64,000 bases of DNA, from positions 3,201,501-3,265,500 of the forward strand of contig NZ_CP083956.1 of NCBI RefSeq assembly GCF_006442795.2, written 5' to 3'. The DNA is from Mesorhizobium sp. B1-1-8. GTDB lineage: Bacteria; Pseudomonadota; Alphaproteobacteria; Rhizobiales; Rhizobiaceae. Both the position numbers and the translations under genes were made by a program. Below the pieces are notes generated by a model. The model worked only from the letters and a program-made list of their open reading frames with translations. It was not told the DNA's origin and ran no database searches. Below, in pieces: positions 37,063 through 47,384 of the stretch. The number at the start of each line of letters is the position of its first letter. Within the stretch, counting starts at the first letter, position 1.

Positions 37063-38483
37063 CCAGCCGCTTTTCCACCCTGCAGAACCGCGACGCCCGC
37101 CCGCAGCGCGCGCCAGAGGCCGCGCCGGTCGCGCAGCAGCAAGCCGTGGTCATTCCGACCACGCGCAAGCCGGCGGCGCCGAAGCCGGAAGCCGCACCCG
37201 CCAAGAGCGCCAACAAGGTGCTCGACGCGCGCGTGCGTATCCACCGCATGCTGCTCGAGGAAATCAACCTCGTCGCGCTGGAACGGCTGCCGAAGGACGA
37301 GATGCGTCGTCAGGTGCATGAATTCGTCTCGGAAAAGACACGTCACGAGCGGATGGCGATCAACACCGCCGAGCTCGACGCGCTGGTCGACGATATCGTC
37401 GACGAGATGGTCGGCCTCGGCCCGCTGGAGCCGCTGCTCAAGGATCCCGAGATCAATGATATCCTGATCAACGGGCATCAGAACTGCTTCGTCGAAAGGC
37501 GCGGCAAGCTGCAGCAGGTCAGCATCCCGTTCAAGGACGAGGCGCATCTGCTTCGCATCGTGAACAAAATCGTTGCCGCGGTCGGCCGGCGCGTCGATGA
37601 ATCGCAGCCGATGGTCGACGCCCGCATGCTCGACGGCTCGCGCTTCAACGCCGCCATCCGGCCGGTCGCCGTCGACGGGCCGCTGGTGTCGATCCGCAAG
37701 TTCTCCAAGAACAAGCTCGGCCTGCACAGGCTGGTCGAATTCGGCGCCATCACCCAGAACATGGCCGAGGTGCTGGCGGCGGCCGTGCACGCCCGCAAGA
37801 CCACGATCATCTCCGGCGGCACCGGCACCGGCAAGACGACGATGCTCAATGCGCTGTCGGCGTTCATCCCGGAAGACGAACGCCTGATCACCATCGAGGA
37901 CGCCGCCGAGCTGCAATTGCAGCAGCCGCATGTCGCGCGCATGGAAACGCGCCCGGCCAACATCGAGGGCCATGGCGAGCTGAAGCAGCGCGACCTGGTC
38001 AAGAACGCGCTGCGCATGCGCCCGGACCGCGTCATCCTCGGCGAGTGCCGCGGCGAGGAAGCCTTCGACATGCTGCAGGCGATGAACACCGGCCATGAAG
38101 GCTCGATGGCGACCATCCACGCCAACACGCCGCGCGACGCCATCTCGCGCCTGGAGCAGATGCTCGGCATGACCGGCATGCCGATGACGGTGCAGTCGAT
38201 CCGCAGCCAGATCGCCAGCGCGCTCGACCTCATCGTCCAGCTGACGCGTCTGTCGGACGGCAAGCGCAAGGTGACCAGCGTTGCCGAAGTGACGGGCATG
38301 GAAGGCGACGTCATCCAGATGCAGGAGATCTTCCGTTTCGTGCGCACCGGCATGGAGGCGGACGGCAAGATCCTCGGTCATTTCGAGGCGACGGGCATTC
38401 GTCCGCGCTTCCTCGAGGACCTGCGCAACATGGGCATCGAATTTCCGGGCAAATATTTCGAACCCGGCCGTCCGCAGGAGTAG
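37059..38483 (+). CDS. cpaF: Tad pilus secretion ATPase CpaF/TadA
   Basis: Hexameric motor ATPase of the Tad system. Walker A GGTGTGKTT is at residues 253-261; the Asp box, Walker B (VILGECRGEEAFDML near 325) and the His box with HEGSMATIHANTPRDA follow. The first 60 residues are a variable Pro/Ala-rich tail, then the N-terminal domain. Length 474 is usual. It overlaps cpaE by four bases and is followed 3 bases later by tadB. Confidence 0.97.
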   Translation: MTSRFSTLQNRDARPQRAPEAAPVAQQQAVVIPTTRKPAAPKPEAAPAKSANKVLDARVRIHRMLLEEINLVALERLPKDEMRRQVHEFVSEKTRHERMAINTAELDALVDDIVDEMVGLGPLEPLLKDPEINDILINGHQNCFVERRGKLQQVSIPFKDEAHLLRIVNKIVAAVGRRVDESQPMVDARMLDGSRFNAAIRPVAVDGPLVSIRKFSKNKLGLHRLVEFGAITQNMAEVLAAAVHARKTTIISGGTGTGKTTMLNALSAFIPEDERLITIEDAAELQLQQPHVARMETRPANIEGHGELKQRDLVKNALRMRPDRVILGECRGEEAFDMLQAMNTGHEGSMATIHANTPRDAISRLEQMLGMTGMPMTVQSIRSQIASALDLIVQLTRLSDGKRKVTSVAEVTGMEGDVIQMQEIFRFVRTGMEADGKILGHFEATGIRPRFLEDLRNMGIEFPGKYFEPGRPQE

Positions 38484-38486
38484 AAG

Positions 38487-39452
38487 GTGTTCGAGGGGTT
38501 CAGCCCGATCTACGCCGTCTACGCCGCGGCAGCGCTCACCGGCATCATGATCGCCGAAGGATGCTTTCTGCTCTATGCCGGACGCAGCGACAAGCGTACG
38601 GCGATCAACCGCCGCATGAAGCTGCAGGAAAACAAGATCAGCCAGGAACAGGTGCTGATCCAGCTGCGCAAGGAGCGCGGGCTTGAAGCCGGCACGTCTG
38701 TGTTTTCCATCGAGCGCTTTCGCGCCTTGCGAACGCAGTCCGGCATGACCACGCCGCTGCCCAAATTTCTCATGATCACCTCTGGCGTGGCGTTCGCGCT
38801 GGCGCTTGTCGCCGTCTGGTATGGCGCGTCGTTGCTGTTTGGCCTGGAACTGCTCGTCGTGCTGTTGCCGGTGCTGCCGGTGATGGCGATGCGCTTCCTG
38901 CGCAAGCGCCGGCTCAAGCGGTTCGGCGTACAGTTGCCGGAAGCCCTGGAGCTGATCACACGCGGCCTGAAAGCCGGTCATCCGGTGCCGGTGGCAATCG
39001 CCATGGTGGCGCGCGAAATGGCGGACCCGATCGGCACGGAGTTCGGCGTCATCGCCGACGAGGTGACCTATGGTTCGGACCTGGTATCGGCATTGAACAG
39101 CCTGTTCGACCGCGTCGGCCACGAGGATCTGCCGCTGTTCGTCACCGCCGTGTCGATCCAGAGCAGCTCGGGCGGCAATCTGCGCGAAATCCTAGACGGG
39201 CTGGCGTCGACGATCCGCGAGCGCGGCAAGCTGCGCCGCAAGGTGCGCGCGATTTCCACCGAAGGCCGCATCTCGGCCTACATCCTGACCGCGGTGCCGG
39301 TGCTTTTGTTCACCGCCATCATGGTGCTGATGCCGCAGTTCTATCAGAGCGTCTGGGGAGAGCCGAAGACCTGGTACATGATGGGCGGCTCGATCCTGTG
39401 GCTGCTGCTCGGCAATGCCATCATGTTCAAGATGTCGAATTTCAGGTTCTGA
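38487..39452 (+). CDS. tadB: Tad platform protein TadB
   Basis: Inner-membrane platform protein with a T2SSF domain (about 170-290) containing the KAGHPVPVAIAMVAREM signature and about four membrane helices (two near 90-130, two at the end). GTG start at 38487 with AGGAG 6 bases upstream. Length 321. Partner of TadC and of the CpaF motor. Confidence 0.94.
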   Translation: MFEGFSPIYAVYAAAALTGIMIAEGCFLLYAGRSDKRTAINRRMKLQENKISQEQVLIQLRKERGLEAGTSVFSIERFRALRTQSGMTTPLPKFLMITSGVAFALALVAVWYGASLLFGLELLVVLLPVLPVMAMRFLRKRRLKRFGVQLPEALELITRGLKAGHPVPVAIAMVAREMADPIGTEFGVIADEVTYGSDLVSALNSLFDRVGHEDLPLFVTAVSIQSSSGGNLREILDGLASTIRERGKLRRKVRAISTEGRISAYILTAVPVLLFTAIMVLMPQFYQSVWGEPKTWYMMGGSILWLLLGNAIMFKMSNFRF

Positions 39453-39453
39453 G

Positions 39454-40419
39454 ATGGAAGACGTCATCCGCTTTCTCGCCTCGCTTGCGCCGACATCGCT
39501 GATGCCGTTGGCGGTGCTTTTGCTGGCATTGGGCGGCGGGGCGGTGGTCTGGCCACTGGTCGTCGCCAAGGGCGATCGCAACGACGTCAAGCGCCGGCTG
39601 AAAGTCGAGGTGAACCGGCCGGTCGAGCAGGCGGAGCCGGCGCCCAGGAAGAACACCAGCGCCGTGCGCGAGAAGGCGGTGAAGCGGGCGCAGGAGTTCT
39701 ACGCCAAGAGCGATCCGGAGAACGTCGCCCGGCTGCGCATGAAACTCATCCAGGCCGGCTACATGGAGCCGCGCGCCGTCGGCATGTTCTTCCTGATCCG
39801 GTTTGCCGCTTTGGTCGGCGGGGCGCTCGGCGCGTTTCTGGTCAATCACTGGGCCGCCAGCGCCGACTCGACGATGACCAGCCGCTGGACCTTCATCATC
39901 CTGTCAGGGGCGGGCGGCTATTTCCTGCCGGGCCTGGTATTGACGCAGAAGGTGCGGGAAAAGATGCGCGAATACCGCAACGGCTTCCCCGATTTCATGG
40001 ACCTGATGATCGTCTGCTCCGACGCCGGCATGAGCATGGAGGCCGGCATCGAGCGCGTCTCGAAGGAGCTCGCCAGGAGCTATCCGTCGCTCAGCCAGAA
40101 CCTGCAGCTGGTGTCGCTGGAACTGCGGGCCGGCCGCAGCCTCGACGATGCGCTGAAGGCGCTCGCAGACCGCCTCAGCCTCGACGAAGTACGCTCCTTC
40201 GCCACGCTCTTGCAGCAGTCGAAGGAGCTGGGCACCAGCCTGTCGGGGGCGCTGCGGGTGTTTTCCGACGAAATGCGCCACAAGCGCATGTCACTTGCCG
40301 AGGAGAAGGCCCACGCCTTGCCGGCCAAGATGTCGGTGCCGGTGACGGTCTGCATCCTGCCGGTGGTGCTGATGATCGCCATCATCCCGATCATTGTTAA
40401 GCTGACCGCCGCACACTGA
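39454..40419 (+). CDS. tadC: Tad platform protein TadC
   Basis: Second T2SSF-type platform protein. The ATG at 39454 follows the tadB stop by one base and gives 321 residues. Membrane helices lie near 15-35, 105-130, 145-165 and at the C-terminus; the T2SSF domain (about 180-300) shows FPDFMDLMIVCSDAGMSMEAG and SKELGTSL. It ends the tight part of the cpa operon; a 179-base gap follows before tadD. Confidence 0.94.
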   Translation: MEDVIRFLASLAPTSLMPLAVLLLALGGGAVVWPLVVAKGDRNDVKRRLKVEVNRPVEQAEPAPRKNTSAVREKAVKRAQEFYAKSDPENVARLRMKLIQAGYMEPRAVGMFFLIRFAALVGGALGAFLVNHWAASADSTMTSRWTFIILSGAGGYFLPGLVLTQKVREKMREYRNGFPDFMDLMIVCSDAGMSMEAGIERVSKELARSYPSLSQNLQLVSLELRAGRSLDDALKALADRLSLDEVRSFATLLQQSKELGTSLSGALRVFSDEMRHKRMSLAEEKAHALPAKMSVPVTVCILPVVLMIAIIPIIVKLTAAH

Positions 40420-40598
40420 GGATTCAGGTGAGGCCGGCCTGATCCCAGTCGAGGCAGGGCTTGGCGGCGACGACGCTGGTTAACGCTCCCTTTGCAGGCA
40501 ACAAAAATTTAGCTGCATTTCGGCACCGAAGCTTAATGGCTGCGCTGTATTGTCTTTCTTGAAGAACGACCCGGCAAATCGGGCGACGGGGCAGGAGC

Positions 40599-41072
40599 AT
40601 GCGTCACAGACTTTCCACGGCAGCGGCGGCATTGGCGGCCGTCTTGACGATCACCGGTTGCACGACGAATAACAACGTCGACACGACCAAGACCACCGCG
40701 ATCCAGCCGGTGGCAAAGGACATCAGCGCTAGCGACCTGGTGGAAGGCAAGGCGCAGTTCCGCGAGGCGAATTTCGGCCTTGCCGAACAGCATTTCCGCA
40801 AGGCTGTGGAACTCAAGTCCGACAATGCCGAGGCCTGGATGGGGCTTGCCGCTTCCTATGACGAACTCGGCCGCTTCGATTTCGCCGACCGGGCCTATGC
40901 GCAGCTGCTGAAGGTTGCCGGACGCAAGCCGCAGATCGTCAACAATATGGGCTATTCGCAGCTGCTGCGCGGCAATAAGAAGCAGGCGAGGGCACTGCTG
41001 CTCGAAGCCAGGGCCGGCATGGCCGACCAGACTGTGGTCGATGCCAATCTGGCACTGCTGAACAAGAGCTAG
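40599..41072 (+). CDS. tadD: TPR lipoprotein TadD-like
   Basis: Signal peptide with lipobox ITG-C (Cys21), then two or three tetratricopeptide repeats (about 50-150, e.g. GLAEQHFRKAVELKSDNAEAW). This is the TadD/pilotin-like lipoprotein that typically closes rhizobial Tad clusters. Length 157. The 179-base upstream gap, AT-rich in part, could hold its own promoter. AGGAG sits unusually close to the start. Confidence 0.88.
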   Translation: MRHRLSTAAAALAAVLTITGCTTNNNVDTTKTTAIQPVAKDISASDLVEGKAQFREANFGLAEQHFRKAVELKSDNAEAWMGLAASYDELGRFDFADRAYAQLLKVAGRKPQIVNNMGYSQLLRGNKKQARALLLEARAGMADQTVVDANLALLNKS

Positions 41073-41486
41073 CCCATCAGGCTTGGGTTGAATCGCTGCG
41101 CCCGAATCACCGGCCACCGGTCGAACGCCGTTTCTGCGAAACGGGACAAGTTCCTCGGGTACAATTTCCTGTTTGTCGATTGGCGAAATCAAAGCGACAG
41201 GGCGGAATTTCCGGTTGGCGGACGCCCGCTTGTCAGCCGGCTTACCGGGTGTGCAGCATAGGGCGAATGCCGTTTTTCGCGCGGATCGCCTCGTGCTCGT
41301 GGAAAAGAACTGTTTCAATATAAACCAAAAGTTTCTAGTCGTCGTGCCTGGCAGACATATTAGTGGATGCTTTGTAAACCTTGCCGGAAGGTTGGGTCGA
41401 AAGGTTAGCTGAAAACGGTGTCAGCGCGCCGCCGTTAACCTAGAATGCCGTGTAACTGACGACTCCCAAGAGGCTGCGGCTCAACA
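41073..41486. other. 414-base intergenic stretch with a perfect hairpin
   Basis: No convincing gene lies between tadD and the GGDEF gene. A hairpin CCGTTTC-TGC-GAAACGG at 41128-41144 follows tadD by about 55 bases and may help end its transcript, although no T-run follows. The second half is AT-richer (around 41300-41400) and likely contains the promoter of the GGDEF gene. An open frame at 41173-41412 has no ribosome site or domain. Confidence 0.5.
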
Positions 41487-42659
41487 ATGTTGGATTTCAG
41501 TTCGCTCCTGCTTGCGGCGGGGCTGTCGGGCACATGCCTCAGCATCACCATGTTTGCGATCTGGCTCACCACGCCGCGGGCGCGCTTCGTTCTCACTGTT
41601 GGCTGCGGCATGCTCGTGCTGGTTGCCCATGTCGTCCTGTTCTGGCGTTACACAAAGGATGCCAGTCCCTGGCTCTGCCAGGTCGTGCTCGCGCTCCTTA
41701 CTTTGGGTTTTCTCGTCCTCTGCCTGTCGGCAATGCAGTATCTGGTTATCCGCAACTATCGTCGCGCCATCCTGCCGACGTTGGCTGCAATGGCGGCCTG
41801 CGCCGCGGTCACCTATCTCGGCTTCGACGGCATAGGCTTCCTCATCACCTATGCGGCGGTGACAGTGCTGCTCGCCGCGATCGGGACAATGTTCTGGATG
41901 AAGGGGGACCACGACCGCCGAATCCTGCTGGTCGTTTCGTTCCTGAGCGGCGTCTGCGGTGTGTCCTTCGCACTGTGCGGCCTGGTGCTGTTGGCCCGTG
42001 GGCAGTGGATGCTGGGTGCAGCACCCGATAATTGGGCCGAGCAACTGAACTCGGTCGTCGCGGTTGCTTGCATGACCGGCCTCGGCGCGCTGACGCTGTC
42101 GCTGCACCATCTGCAGGCGCAGATCGAACTCAAGGCCGAGACCATGACCGATCCGCTGACCGGGCTGATGAACCGGCGCGCGCTGACGTCGCTTTACGGC
42201 GATCGCAGCTTCGGGCCGTTCATGGCGATCGCCATGTTCGATCTCGACCATTTCAAGCGGACCAACGACGTCTTCGGCCATCCCGTCGGCGACAAGGTTC
42301 TCTGCCGCTTCGCGGCCGTGATCAGGAAATACGGCAAGGCCGGCGTCGACGCCTTTCGGTTGGGTGGTGAGGAATTCGTACTCGTCATGTCGCGCATCAC
42401 GCCGGAAAAGGCGCACGACCTGGCAAGCAGGATCGGCGTCGCCTTCGGCACCGAAATCGTCCCGACCGACAACGGCCCGCTGCGCAGCACCGTCAGCGGC
42501 GGCATGGGCTTCGGCGTGGCCGATGGCCGGACCCTCGACGAGGTGATGGCGGACGCCGACGCCGCGCTCTACGCCGCCAAGCGCGCCGGGCGCAACCGCG
42601 TCCTCATTGGCGCCGAAACCGGCCAGCCCGGTGCCGGGCCAGCTCTGCGCTCGGCCTGA
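41487..42659 (+). CDS. membrane diguanylate cyclase (GGDEF)
   Basis: The N-terminal 220 residues hold about six membrane helices without a recognised sensor family name. The C-terminal GGDEF domain (about 225-375) begins DPLTGLMNRRAL, has the FDLDHFKRTND metal site and an intact GGEEF at 293-297, so it should make cyclic di-GMP. The RxxD inhibitory site expected just upstream is degenerate (KAGVD), so product inhibition may be weak. There is no EAL domain. It lies right after the Tad cluster; c-di-GMP often controls pilus and attachment, which makes a functional link tempting. Confidence 0.93.
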   Translation: MLDFSSLLLAAGLSGTCLSITMFAIWLTTPRARFVLTVGCGMLVLVAHVVLFWRYTKDASPWLCQVVLALLTLGFLVLCLSAMQYLVIRNYRRAILPTLAAMAACAAVTYLGFDGIGFLITYAAVTVLLAAIGTMFWMKGDHDRRILLVVSFLSGVCGVSFALCGLVLLARGQWMLGAAPDNWAEQLNSVVAVACMTGLGALTLSLHHLQAQIELKAETMTDPLTGLMNRRALTSLYGDRSFGPFMAIAMFDLDHFKRTNDVFGHPVGDKVLCRFAAVIRKYGKAGVDAFRLGGEEFVLVMSRITPEKAHDLASRIGVAFGTEIVPTDNGPLRSTVSGGMGFGVADGRTLDEVMADADAALYAAKRAGRNRVLIGAETGQPGAGPALRSA

Positions 42660-42672
42660 ACCTCTGTTTTTT

Positions 42673-42721
42673 ACGCATGTCGTTCCCGCAAAACAGCTTC
42701 ACACCTTTGGGCGGCATGCGT
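42673..42721. repeat. intergenic palindromic element (ACGCATG ... CATGCGT)
   Basis: Outer arms ACGCATG (42673-42679) and CATGCGT (42715-42721) are perfect partners; the centre AAACAGCTTCACACCTTT resembles the core of the 23399-23445 element. CTGTTTTTT precedes it. It lies between the convergent ends of the GGDEF and gcvP genes. The T-run lies on the wrong side for a terminator of the plus-strand gene. Confidence 0.65.
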
Positions 42722-42729
42722 TAAGCCGG

Positions 42730-45540
42730 TTATTCGGCGGCGCCGAGATATTCCGACAGCGGCGGGCAGGAGCAGACCAGGTTGCGGTCGCCGGCGACAT
42801 TGTCGATGCGCGAGACCGGCGGCCAATACTTTGCCGCCAGATCGGCATCGCCCGCCGGATAAGCCGCCTCGAGCCGCGAGTAGGGATGCGTCCAGGCGCC
42901 GGCCAGCGCTTCCGCCGCGGTATGTGGCGCGTTGACCAGCGGATTGTCGTTGAGCGGCCAATCGCCCCTGGCCACTTTCGCCGCTTCGCCGGCAATCGCG
43001 ATCATCGCCTCGCAGAAGCGGTCCAGCTCGCGCTTGGGCTCGGACTCGGTTGGTTCGACCATCAGCGTGCCGGCGACCGGGAACGACATGGTCGGCGCGT
43101 GGAAGCCGTAGTCGATCAGCCGCTTGGCGACATCGTCGACGCTGATGCCGGCGCTTTCCTTGAGCACGCGCGTGTCGAGGATGCATTCATGCGCGATGCG
43201 ATCGTTCCTGCCCTTATAGAGGAGCGGAAAGTGCGGCGCGAGCCGCGTCGCCACATAATTGGCCGAGATGATGGCGGTCTCCGTCGCCTGCTTCAGGCCG
43301 GAAGCGCCCATCATGCGGATATACATCCAGGTGATCGGCAGGATGGAGGCGCTGCCGAAGGGGGCTGCCGCCACGGCATGGCCCGAGCCTTCGGTGAGAT
43401 GGCCTGGCAGATAGGGTTTGAGATGCGCCTTGACGCCGATCGGGCCGACGCCGGGACCGCCGCCGCCATGCGGGATGCAGAAGGTCTTGTGCAGGTTCAT
43501 GTGGCAGACGTCGGCGCCGATGTCGCCGGGTCGCGCAAGGCCGACCAGGGCGTTGAGATTGGCGCCGTCGAAATAGACCTGGCCGCCATGCTCATGGATG
43601 AGGGCGCAGAGGTGACGCGCGCCCTCCTCGTAGACGCCATGCGTGGATGGATAGGTGAACATCAGCGCCGCGAGATTCCTGGAATGCTCGTTGGCCTTGG
43701 CGCTCAGATCGTCCATGTCGATGTTGCCGTCGTCCAGGCAGCGCACGACAACGACGCTCATGCCCGCCATCGCCGCGCTTGCCGGGTTGGTGCCATGCGC
43801 GGAGGACGGGATCAGGCAGACAGTGCGATGGCCTTCGCCGCGCGAGCGGTGATAGGCGCGGATGGCGAGCAGTCCGGCATATTCGCCCTGGCTGCCGGCA
43901 TTGGGCTGCAGGCTCACCGCGTCGAAGCCGGTGATCTCCGACAGCCAGCCTTCCAACTCATCGACCATGGCGCGATAGCCCGCCGAATGGCCGGCCGGCG
44001 CGAAGGGATGCATGTTGGCGACGCTCGGCCAGCTCACCGGCATCATCTCGGCCGCGGCATTGAGCTTCATGGTGCAGGAGCCGAGCGGGATCATGGCACG
44101 GTCCAGCGCAAGGTCCTTGTCGGCCAGCCGGCGCAAGAACCGCATCATGTCGGTCTCGGAGCGGTTCTCGTGGAAGACCGGCTGGGTGAGAAACCCCTTG
44201 CCGCGCCCTTTTCCGGGCATGGTGCTGTCGGCGGCGCCGGCTGCCTTGGCGCCGAACAGCGCGGCGATCGCTTCCAGATCGGCTTCCGTCGAGGTCTCGT
44301 CGAAGGCGATGCCGACATGGTCGGCGTCGATGACGCGCAGCAGCCGGCCGGACTTTTCCGCGGCGGCGGCGATCGCATGCGCCTTGCCCTTCGCTTCAAC
44401 CGTCACCGTGTCGAAGCGGCTTGCGCCGAGTACTGATACACCAGCTGCCTTGAGCCCTTCGGCAAGGCGGTTGGCCAGCCCATGGACGCGTTCGGCAATC
44501 GCCTGCAGGCCGGCTGGGCCGTGCCAGATCGCGTAGGCGGTCGCCATATTGGCGAGGAGCGCCTGCGCGGTGCAGATGTTGGAGGTGGCCTTGTCGCGGC
44601 GGATGTGCTGCTCACGTGTCTGCAGCGCCAGCCGGTAACCCGGGCGGCCCTTGCTGTCGATCGACTGGCCGACGAGGCGGCCGGGCATGAGACGGGTCAG
44701 TTTGTCGGAGACGGCGCAATAGGCCGCGTGCGGGCCGCCGAAACCCATCGGCACGCCGAAGCGCTGCATCGGGCCAACAGCGATGTCGGCGCCAAGCTTG
44801 GCCGGTGCGTCGGTCAGCGTCAGGCCGAGCGGGTCGGCTATGAAGACCACCAGCGCGCCCATGGCGCGGGCCTTTTCGATCGCCGCTTTGTGGTCGCCAT
44901 AGACGCCGAACGTATCCGGCCATGAGACGAGCAAGGCAGCGGTGTTGTCATCTATGGTCTCGCCGTCGATCTCGATGCCGAGCGGCTCGGCGCGGGTGCG
45001 CACGACGTCCAGCGTCTGCGGATGCGGCGTACCGGCGAGCGCCACCTTGGTGCGCTTGTCGCGATGGTGGCGCAAGGCAATTCCCACCGCCTCGGCGACC
45101 GCGGTGGCCTCGTCGAGCAGCGAGGCCGATGCCACCGGCAGGCCGGTGAGCTCGGTGACGAGGGTCTGGAAATTGAACAGCATCTCCAGCCGGCCCTGGC
45201 TGATCTCGGCCTGGTAAGGCGTGTAGGCCGTGTACCAGGCCGGGTTCTCGAACAAATTGCGCTGGATGACCGGCGGTACAAAGACGCCGTGATAGCCGGC
45301 GCCGATGAAGCTCTTCAGTACCGTGTTCTTCGCCATGACCGCCGACAATTCAGCCAGAGCTTCGGCTTCGCTGACCGGCTCGGGCAGGTTCAGCGGCCAG
45401 TCGAGGCGGATCGATCTCGGCACGGCCTGGCTGATCAGCGTCTCGACCGAGGGCACGCCGATGACGGCCAGCATCGCTCTGACGTCGTTGAGGCCGGGAC
45501 CGATATGGCGGGCCGAAAAGGGAGTGGGTACTGCGGTCAT
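42730..45540 (-). CDS. gcvP: glycine dehydrogenase (decarboxylating), P protein
   Basis: PLP enzyme that decarboxylates glycine and passes the aminomethyl group to GcvH. At 936 residues it is the long, single-chain form with two homologous halves. The PLP lysine is Lys685 in [30 protein letters not shown] and GSCTMKLNA are also present. The ATG at 45540 (MTAVPTPF) is preferred over an open extension to 45621. Last gene of gcvT-gcvH-gcvP, 16 bases after gcvH. Confidence 0.98.
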   Translation of the reverse strand: MTAVPTPFSARHIGPGLNDVRAMLAVIGVPSVETLISQAVPRSIRLDWPLNLPEPVSEAEALAELSAVMAKNTVLKSFIGAGYHGVFVPPVIQRNLFENPAWYTAYTPYQAEISQGRLEMLFNFQTLVTELTGLPVASASLLDEATAVAEAVGIALRHHRDKRTKVALAGTPHPQTLDVVRTRAEPLGIEIDGETIDDNTAALLVSWPDTFGVYGDHKAAIEKARAMGALVVFIADPLGLTLTDAPAKLGADIAVGPMQRFGVPMGFGGPHAAYCAVSDKLTRLMPGRLVGQSIDSKGRPGYRLALQTREQHIRRDKATSNICTAQALLANMATAYAIWHGPAGLQAIAERVHGLANRLAEGLKAAGVSVLGASRFDTVTVEAKGKAHAIAAAAEKSGRLLRVIDADHVGIAFDETSTEADLEAIAALFGAKAAGAADSTMPGKGRGKGFLTQPVFHENRSETDMMRFLRRLADKDLALDRAMIPLGSCTMKLNAAAEMMPVSWPSVANMHPFAPAGHSAGYRAMVDELEGWLSEITGFDAVSLQPNAGSQGEYAGLLAIRAYHRSRGEGHRTVCLIPSSAHGTNPASAAMAGMSVVVVRCLDDGNIDMDDLSAKANEHSRNLAALMFTYPSTHGVYEEGARHLCALIHEHGGQVYFDGANLNALVGLARPGDIGADVCHMNLHKTFCIPHGGGGPGVGPIGVKAHLKPYLPGHLTEGSGHAVAAAPFGSASILPITWMYIRMMGASGLKQATETAIISANYVATRLAPHFPLLYKGRNDRIAHECILDTRVLKESAGISVDDVAKRLIDYGFHAPTMSFPVAGTLMVEPTESEPKRELDRFCEAMIAIAGEAAKVARGDWPLNDNPLVNAPHTAAEALAGAWTHPYSRLEAAYPAGDADLAAKYWPPVSRIDNVAGDRNLVCSCPPLSEYLGAAE

Positions 45541-45556
45541 TTTGTCTGTCCTGGTA

Positions 45557-45925
45557 TCAACCGATATGGACTTTGTAGCCGGCCTCATCCAGGAGGCCTT
45601 CGAGCTGGCCTTCATCGGCAAGCTTCATCTTCCACAACCAGCCGTCGCCGGTCGCCGCCGAATTGACCAGCGAAGGGTCGGCCGACAGCGAGGCATTGGC
45701 TTCGGTGATCTCGCCGTCGACCGGCGCGTAGACGTCGGAAGCCGCCTTGACGGATTCGACGACGACGGCGGTGTCGCCCTTGGCGAGCTTGCGGCCAATT
45801 TCCGGCAGTTCGACGAAGACGAGATCGCCGAGCTGCTCCTGCGCGTAGTCGGTAATGCCGACCGTGGCGACGCCGCCCTCGACGCGCAGCCATTCATGAT
45901 CTTCGGTGAAATAGGTCTTTGCCAT
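45557..45925 (-). CDS. gcvH: glycine cleavage system H protein
   Basis: Lipoylated shuttle protein of the glycine cleavage system. Length 122. The lipoyl attachment site is Lys60 in [11 protein letters not shown], and the NxxP-like [14 protein letters not shown] segment is present. AAAGGA precedes its ATG. It lies 7 bases after gcvT, in the middle of the operon. Confidence 0.98.
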   Translation of the reverse strand: MAKTYFTEDHEWLRVEGGVATVGITDYAQEQLGDLVFVELPEIGRKLAKGDTAVVVESVKAASDVYAPVDGEITEANASLSADPSLVNSAATGDGWLWKMKLADEGQLEGLLDEAGYKVHIG

Positions 45926-45932
45926 CAGGGAT

Positions 45933-47033
45933 TCATCCTTTGCGGTAGCGATGCGGCGTGAAGGGCAGGGAAGCGATGTCGATCGGGATTTTCGTGCCGC
46001 GGACATCGGCGAACAGTTTTGTGCCAGGCTTGGCCAGGCTTGTGTGGACGTAGCCCATGGCGACCGGGTGGGCCGCCGAGGGGCCGAAGCCACCCGAGGT
46101 GACATGGCCGGCCGGAGTACCATCGGCATCGACCAGCGCCGCACCCGAGCGCACCGGCTGGCGGCCATCCGGCTTCAGGCCGACGCGCTTTTGCGAGGGG
46201 CCGCGCTCGACGATCGAGCGTAGGGCGTCGACGCCGATGAAGGCGCCGGCGGCGCGGATCTCCTTGGGGATTGCCCACATCAGGCCGGCGCTGGCAGGAT
46301 CGATCTCGGGTGTAAGGTCCTGGCCGTGCAGGCAGAGCCCGGCCTCCAGCCGCAGGCTGTCGCGGGCGGCCAGCCCGATCCACTGCACGCGTTCATCTTC
46401 GAGCAGTTTGGCGACGAGATCGCGGGCGTCCGCTTCCGGCAGGCCGATCTCGAAGCCGTCCTCGCCGGTGTAGCCGGAGCGGCTCATGAACCAGTTTTGC
46501 TTTGGTTCGATGCCATGCATGAACAGCAGCGAGCCGGTCTCGATGCCGGCGCGCGACAGGGCGGCCCACGCCTCAGGTCCCTGAATGGCGAGGAAGATGC
46601 GGTCGAGCGGCTCCACCCTGGCATCGAAATCAGCGGCCAGGGTGCGAAGATGCTTCTCGTCCTCGACCGCGTTGCCGGCATTGGCCACGACTATGAAGCG
46701 GTGATCGCCGAGCCTTGTGACGATCAGGTCATCGATAATGCCGGCGGCCTCATTGAGGAAGAAGGTGTATTTGGACTGCGAGATTTCGAGCCCGCCGGCA
46801 TCGAGCGGGCAGGCGCGGTCAAGAAGCGCGGCGGCGCCGGGGCCGCTGACCTCGAACAGCTTCATGTGCGAGATGTCGAATAGGCCGGCATGCTCGCGGG
46901 TGTGGAGATGCTCCTTCATCACGCCGGGCGGGTAGGTGAGCGGCATCGACCAGCCGGCGAAAGCGCCAAAGCGGGCGCCGGCGGCGCTGTGCAAATCCTC
47001 GAGGGGGAGGTGTCTGGTGTCTTCGCCCGTCAT
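45933..47033 (-). CDS. gcvT: aminomethyltransferase, glycine cleavage T protein
   Basis: Transfers the methylene group from GcvH-bound intermediate to tetrahydrofolate, releasing ammonia. The ATG at 47033 (MTGEDTRH) with GGAGA 5 bases upstream gives 366 residues; the frame stays open further up into the riboswitch but that is not protein. Family motifs: [25 protein letters not shown] and [10 protein letters not shown]. First gene of the operon, directly behind the tandem glycine riboswitch. Confidence 0.97.
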   Translation of the reverse strand: MTGEDTRHLPLEDLHSAAGARFGAFAGWSMPLTYPPGVMKEHLHTREHAGLFDISHMKLFEVSGPGAAALLDRACPLDAGGLEISQSKYTFFLNEAAGIIDDLIVTRLGDHRFIVVANAGNAVEDEKHLRTLAADFDARVEPLDRIFLAIQGPEAWAALSRAGIETGSLLFMHGIEPKQNWFMSRSGYTGEDGFEIGLPEADARDLVAKLLEDERVQWIGLAARDSLRLEAGLCLHGQDLTPEIDPASAGLMWAIPKEIRAAGAFIGVDALRSIVERGPSQKRVGLKPDGRQPVRSGAALVDADGTPAGHVTSGGFGPSAAHPVAMGYVHTSLAKPGTKLFADVRGTKIPIDIASLPFTPHRYRKG

Positions 47034-47082
47034 GTCTTCTCCAGAATCGCACGCAATCGACCGCGACCGGCGGCCTAGTCGT

Positions 47083-47275
47083 GCCCCTCTGTCTGAAGCC
47101 TGAGAGACTCGCGCCCCGTAACTCTGTCGGCAGCGCTTACACCTTCGGCGCGGGAAGATTCCCGACTTTCCAGAGTTGTCTTTCCCGTCAACGGTTCTTT
47201 TGCCTGAGAGATTTCGGGCGATTTCCCCTTCGGCGACAGCTTGCGCTGCTCTCTCCCGCAAACAGGTAGGACTCA
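47083..47275 (-). promoter_or_regulatory. tandem glycine riboswitch upstream of gcvT
   Basis: Read on the minus strand there are two aptamers. The first has GCGGGAGAG, CGCCGAAGGGG and the signature CTCTCAGGCAAAAGAAC; the second has GGAAAGTC, GCGCCGAAGGTGTAAGC and TCTCTCAGGCTTCAGACAG. The CCGAAGG and CTCTCAGGC motifs occur twice, the hallmark of cooperative tandem glycine riboswitches. It lies in the 5' leader of gcvT, ending about 50 bases before its start. Expected action: glycine turns on gcvTHP. Confidence 0.93.
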
Positions 47276-47384
47276 GTTGCCCGAGCCCTTGACGCGCCAT
47301 CCATAGCCCGTCGGCGACACCTTGTCACCTCCCAGCGACATCTCGGCGCTTCGATATTCTGGTGATGCCGGCCTGACCTGATTC

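Noticed and set aside
41173..41412. 79-residue plus-strand frame between tadD and the GGDEF gene
   Set aside because: No ribosome site, no domain, and mixed composition; likely chance.
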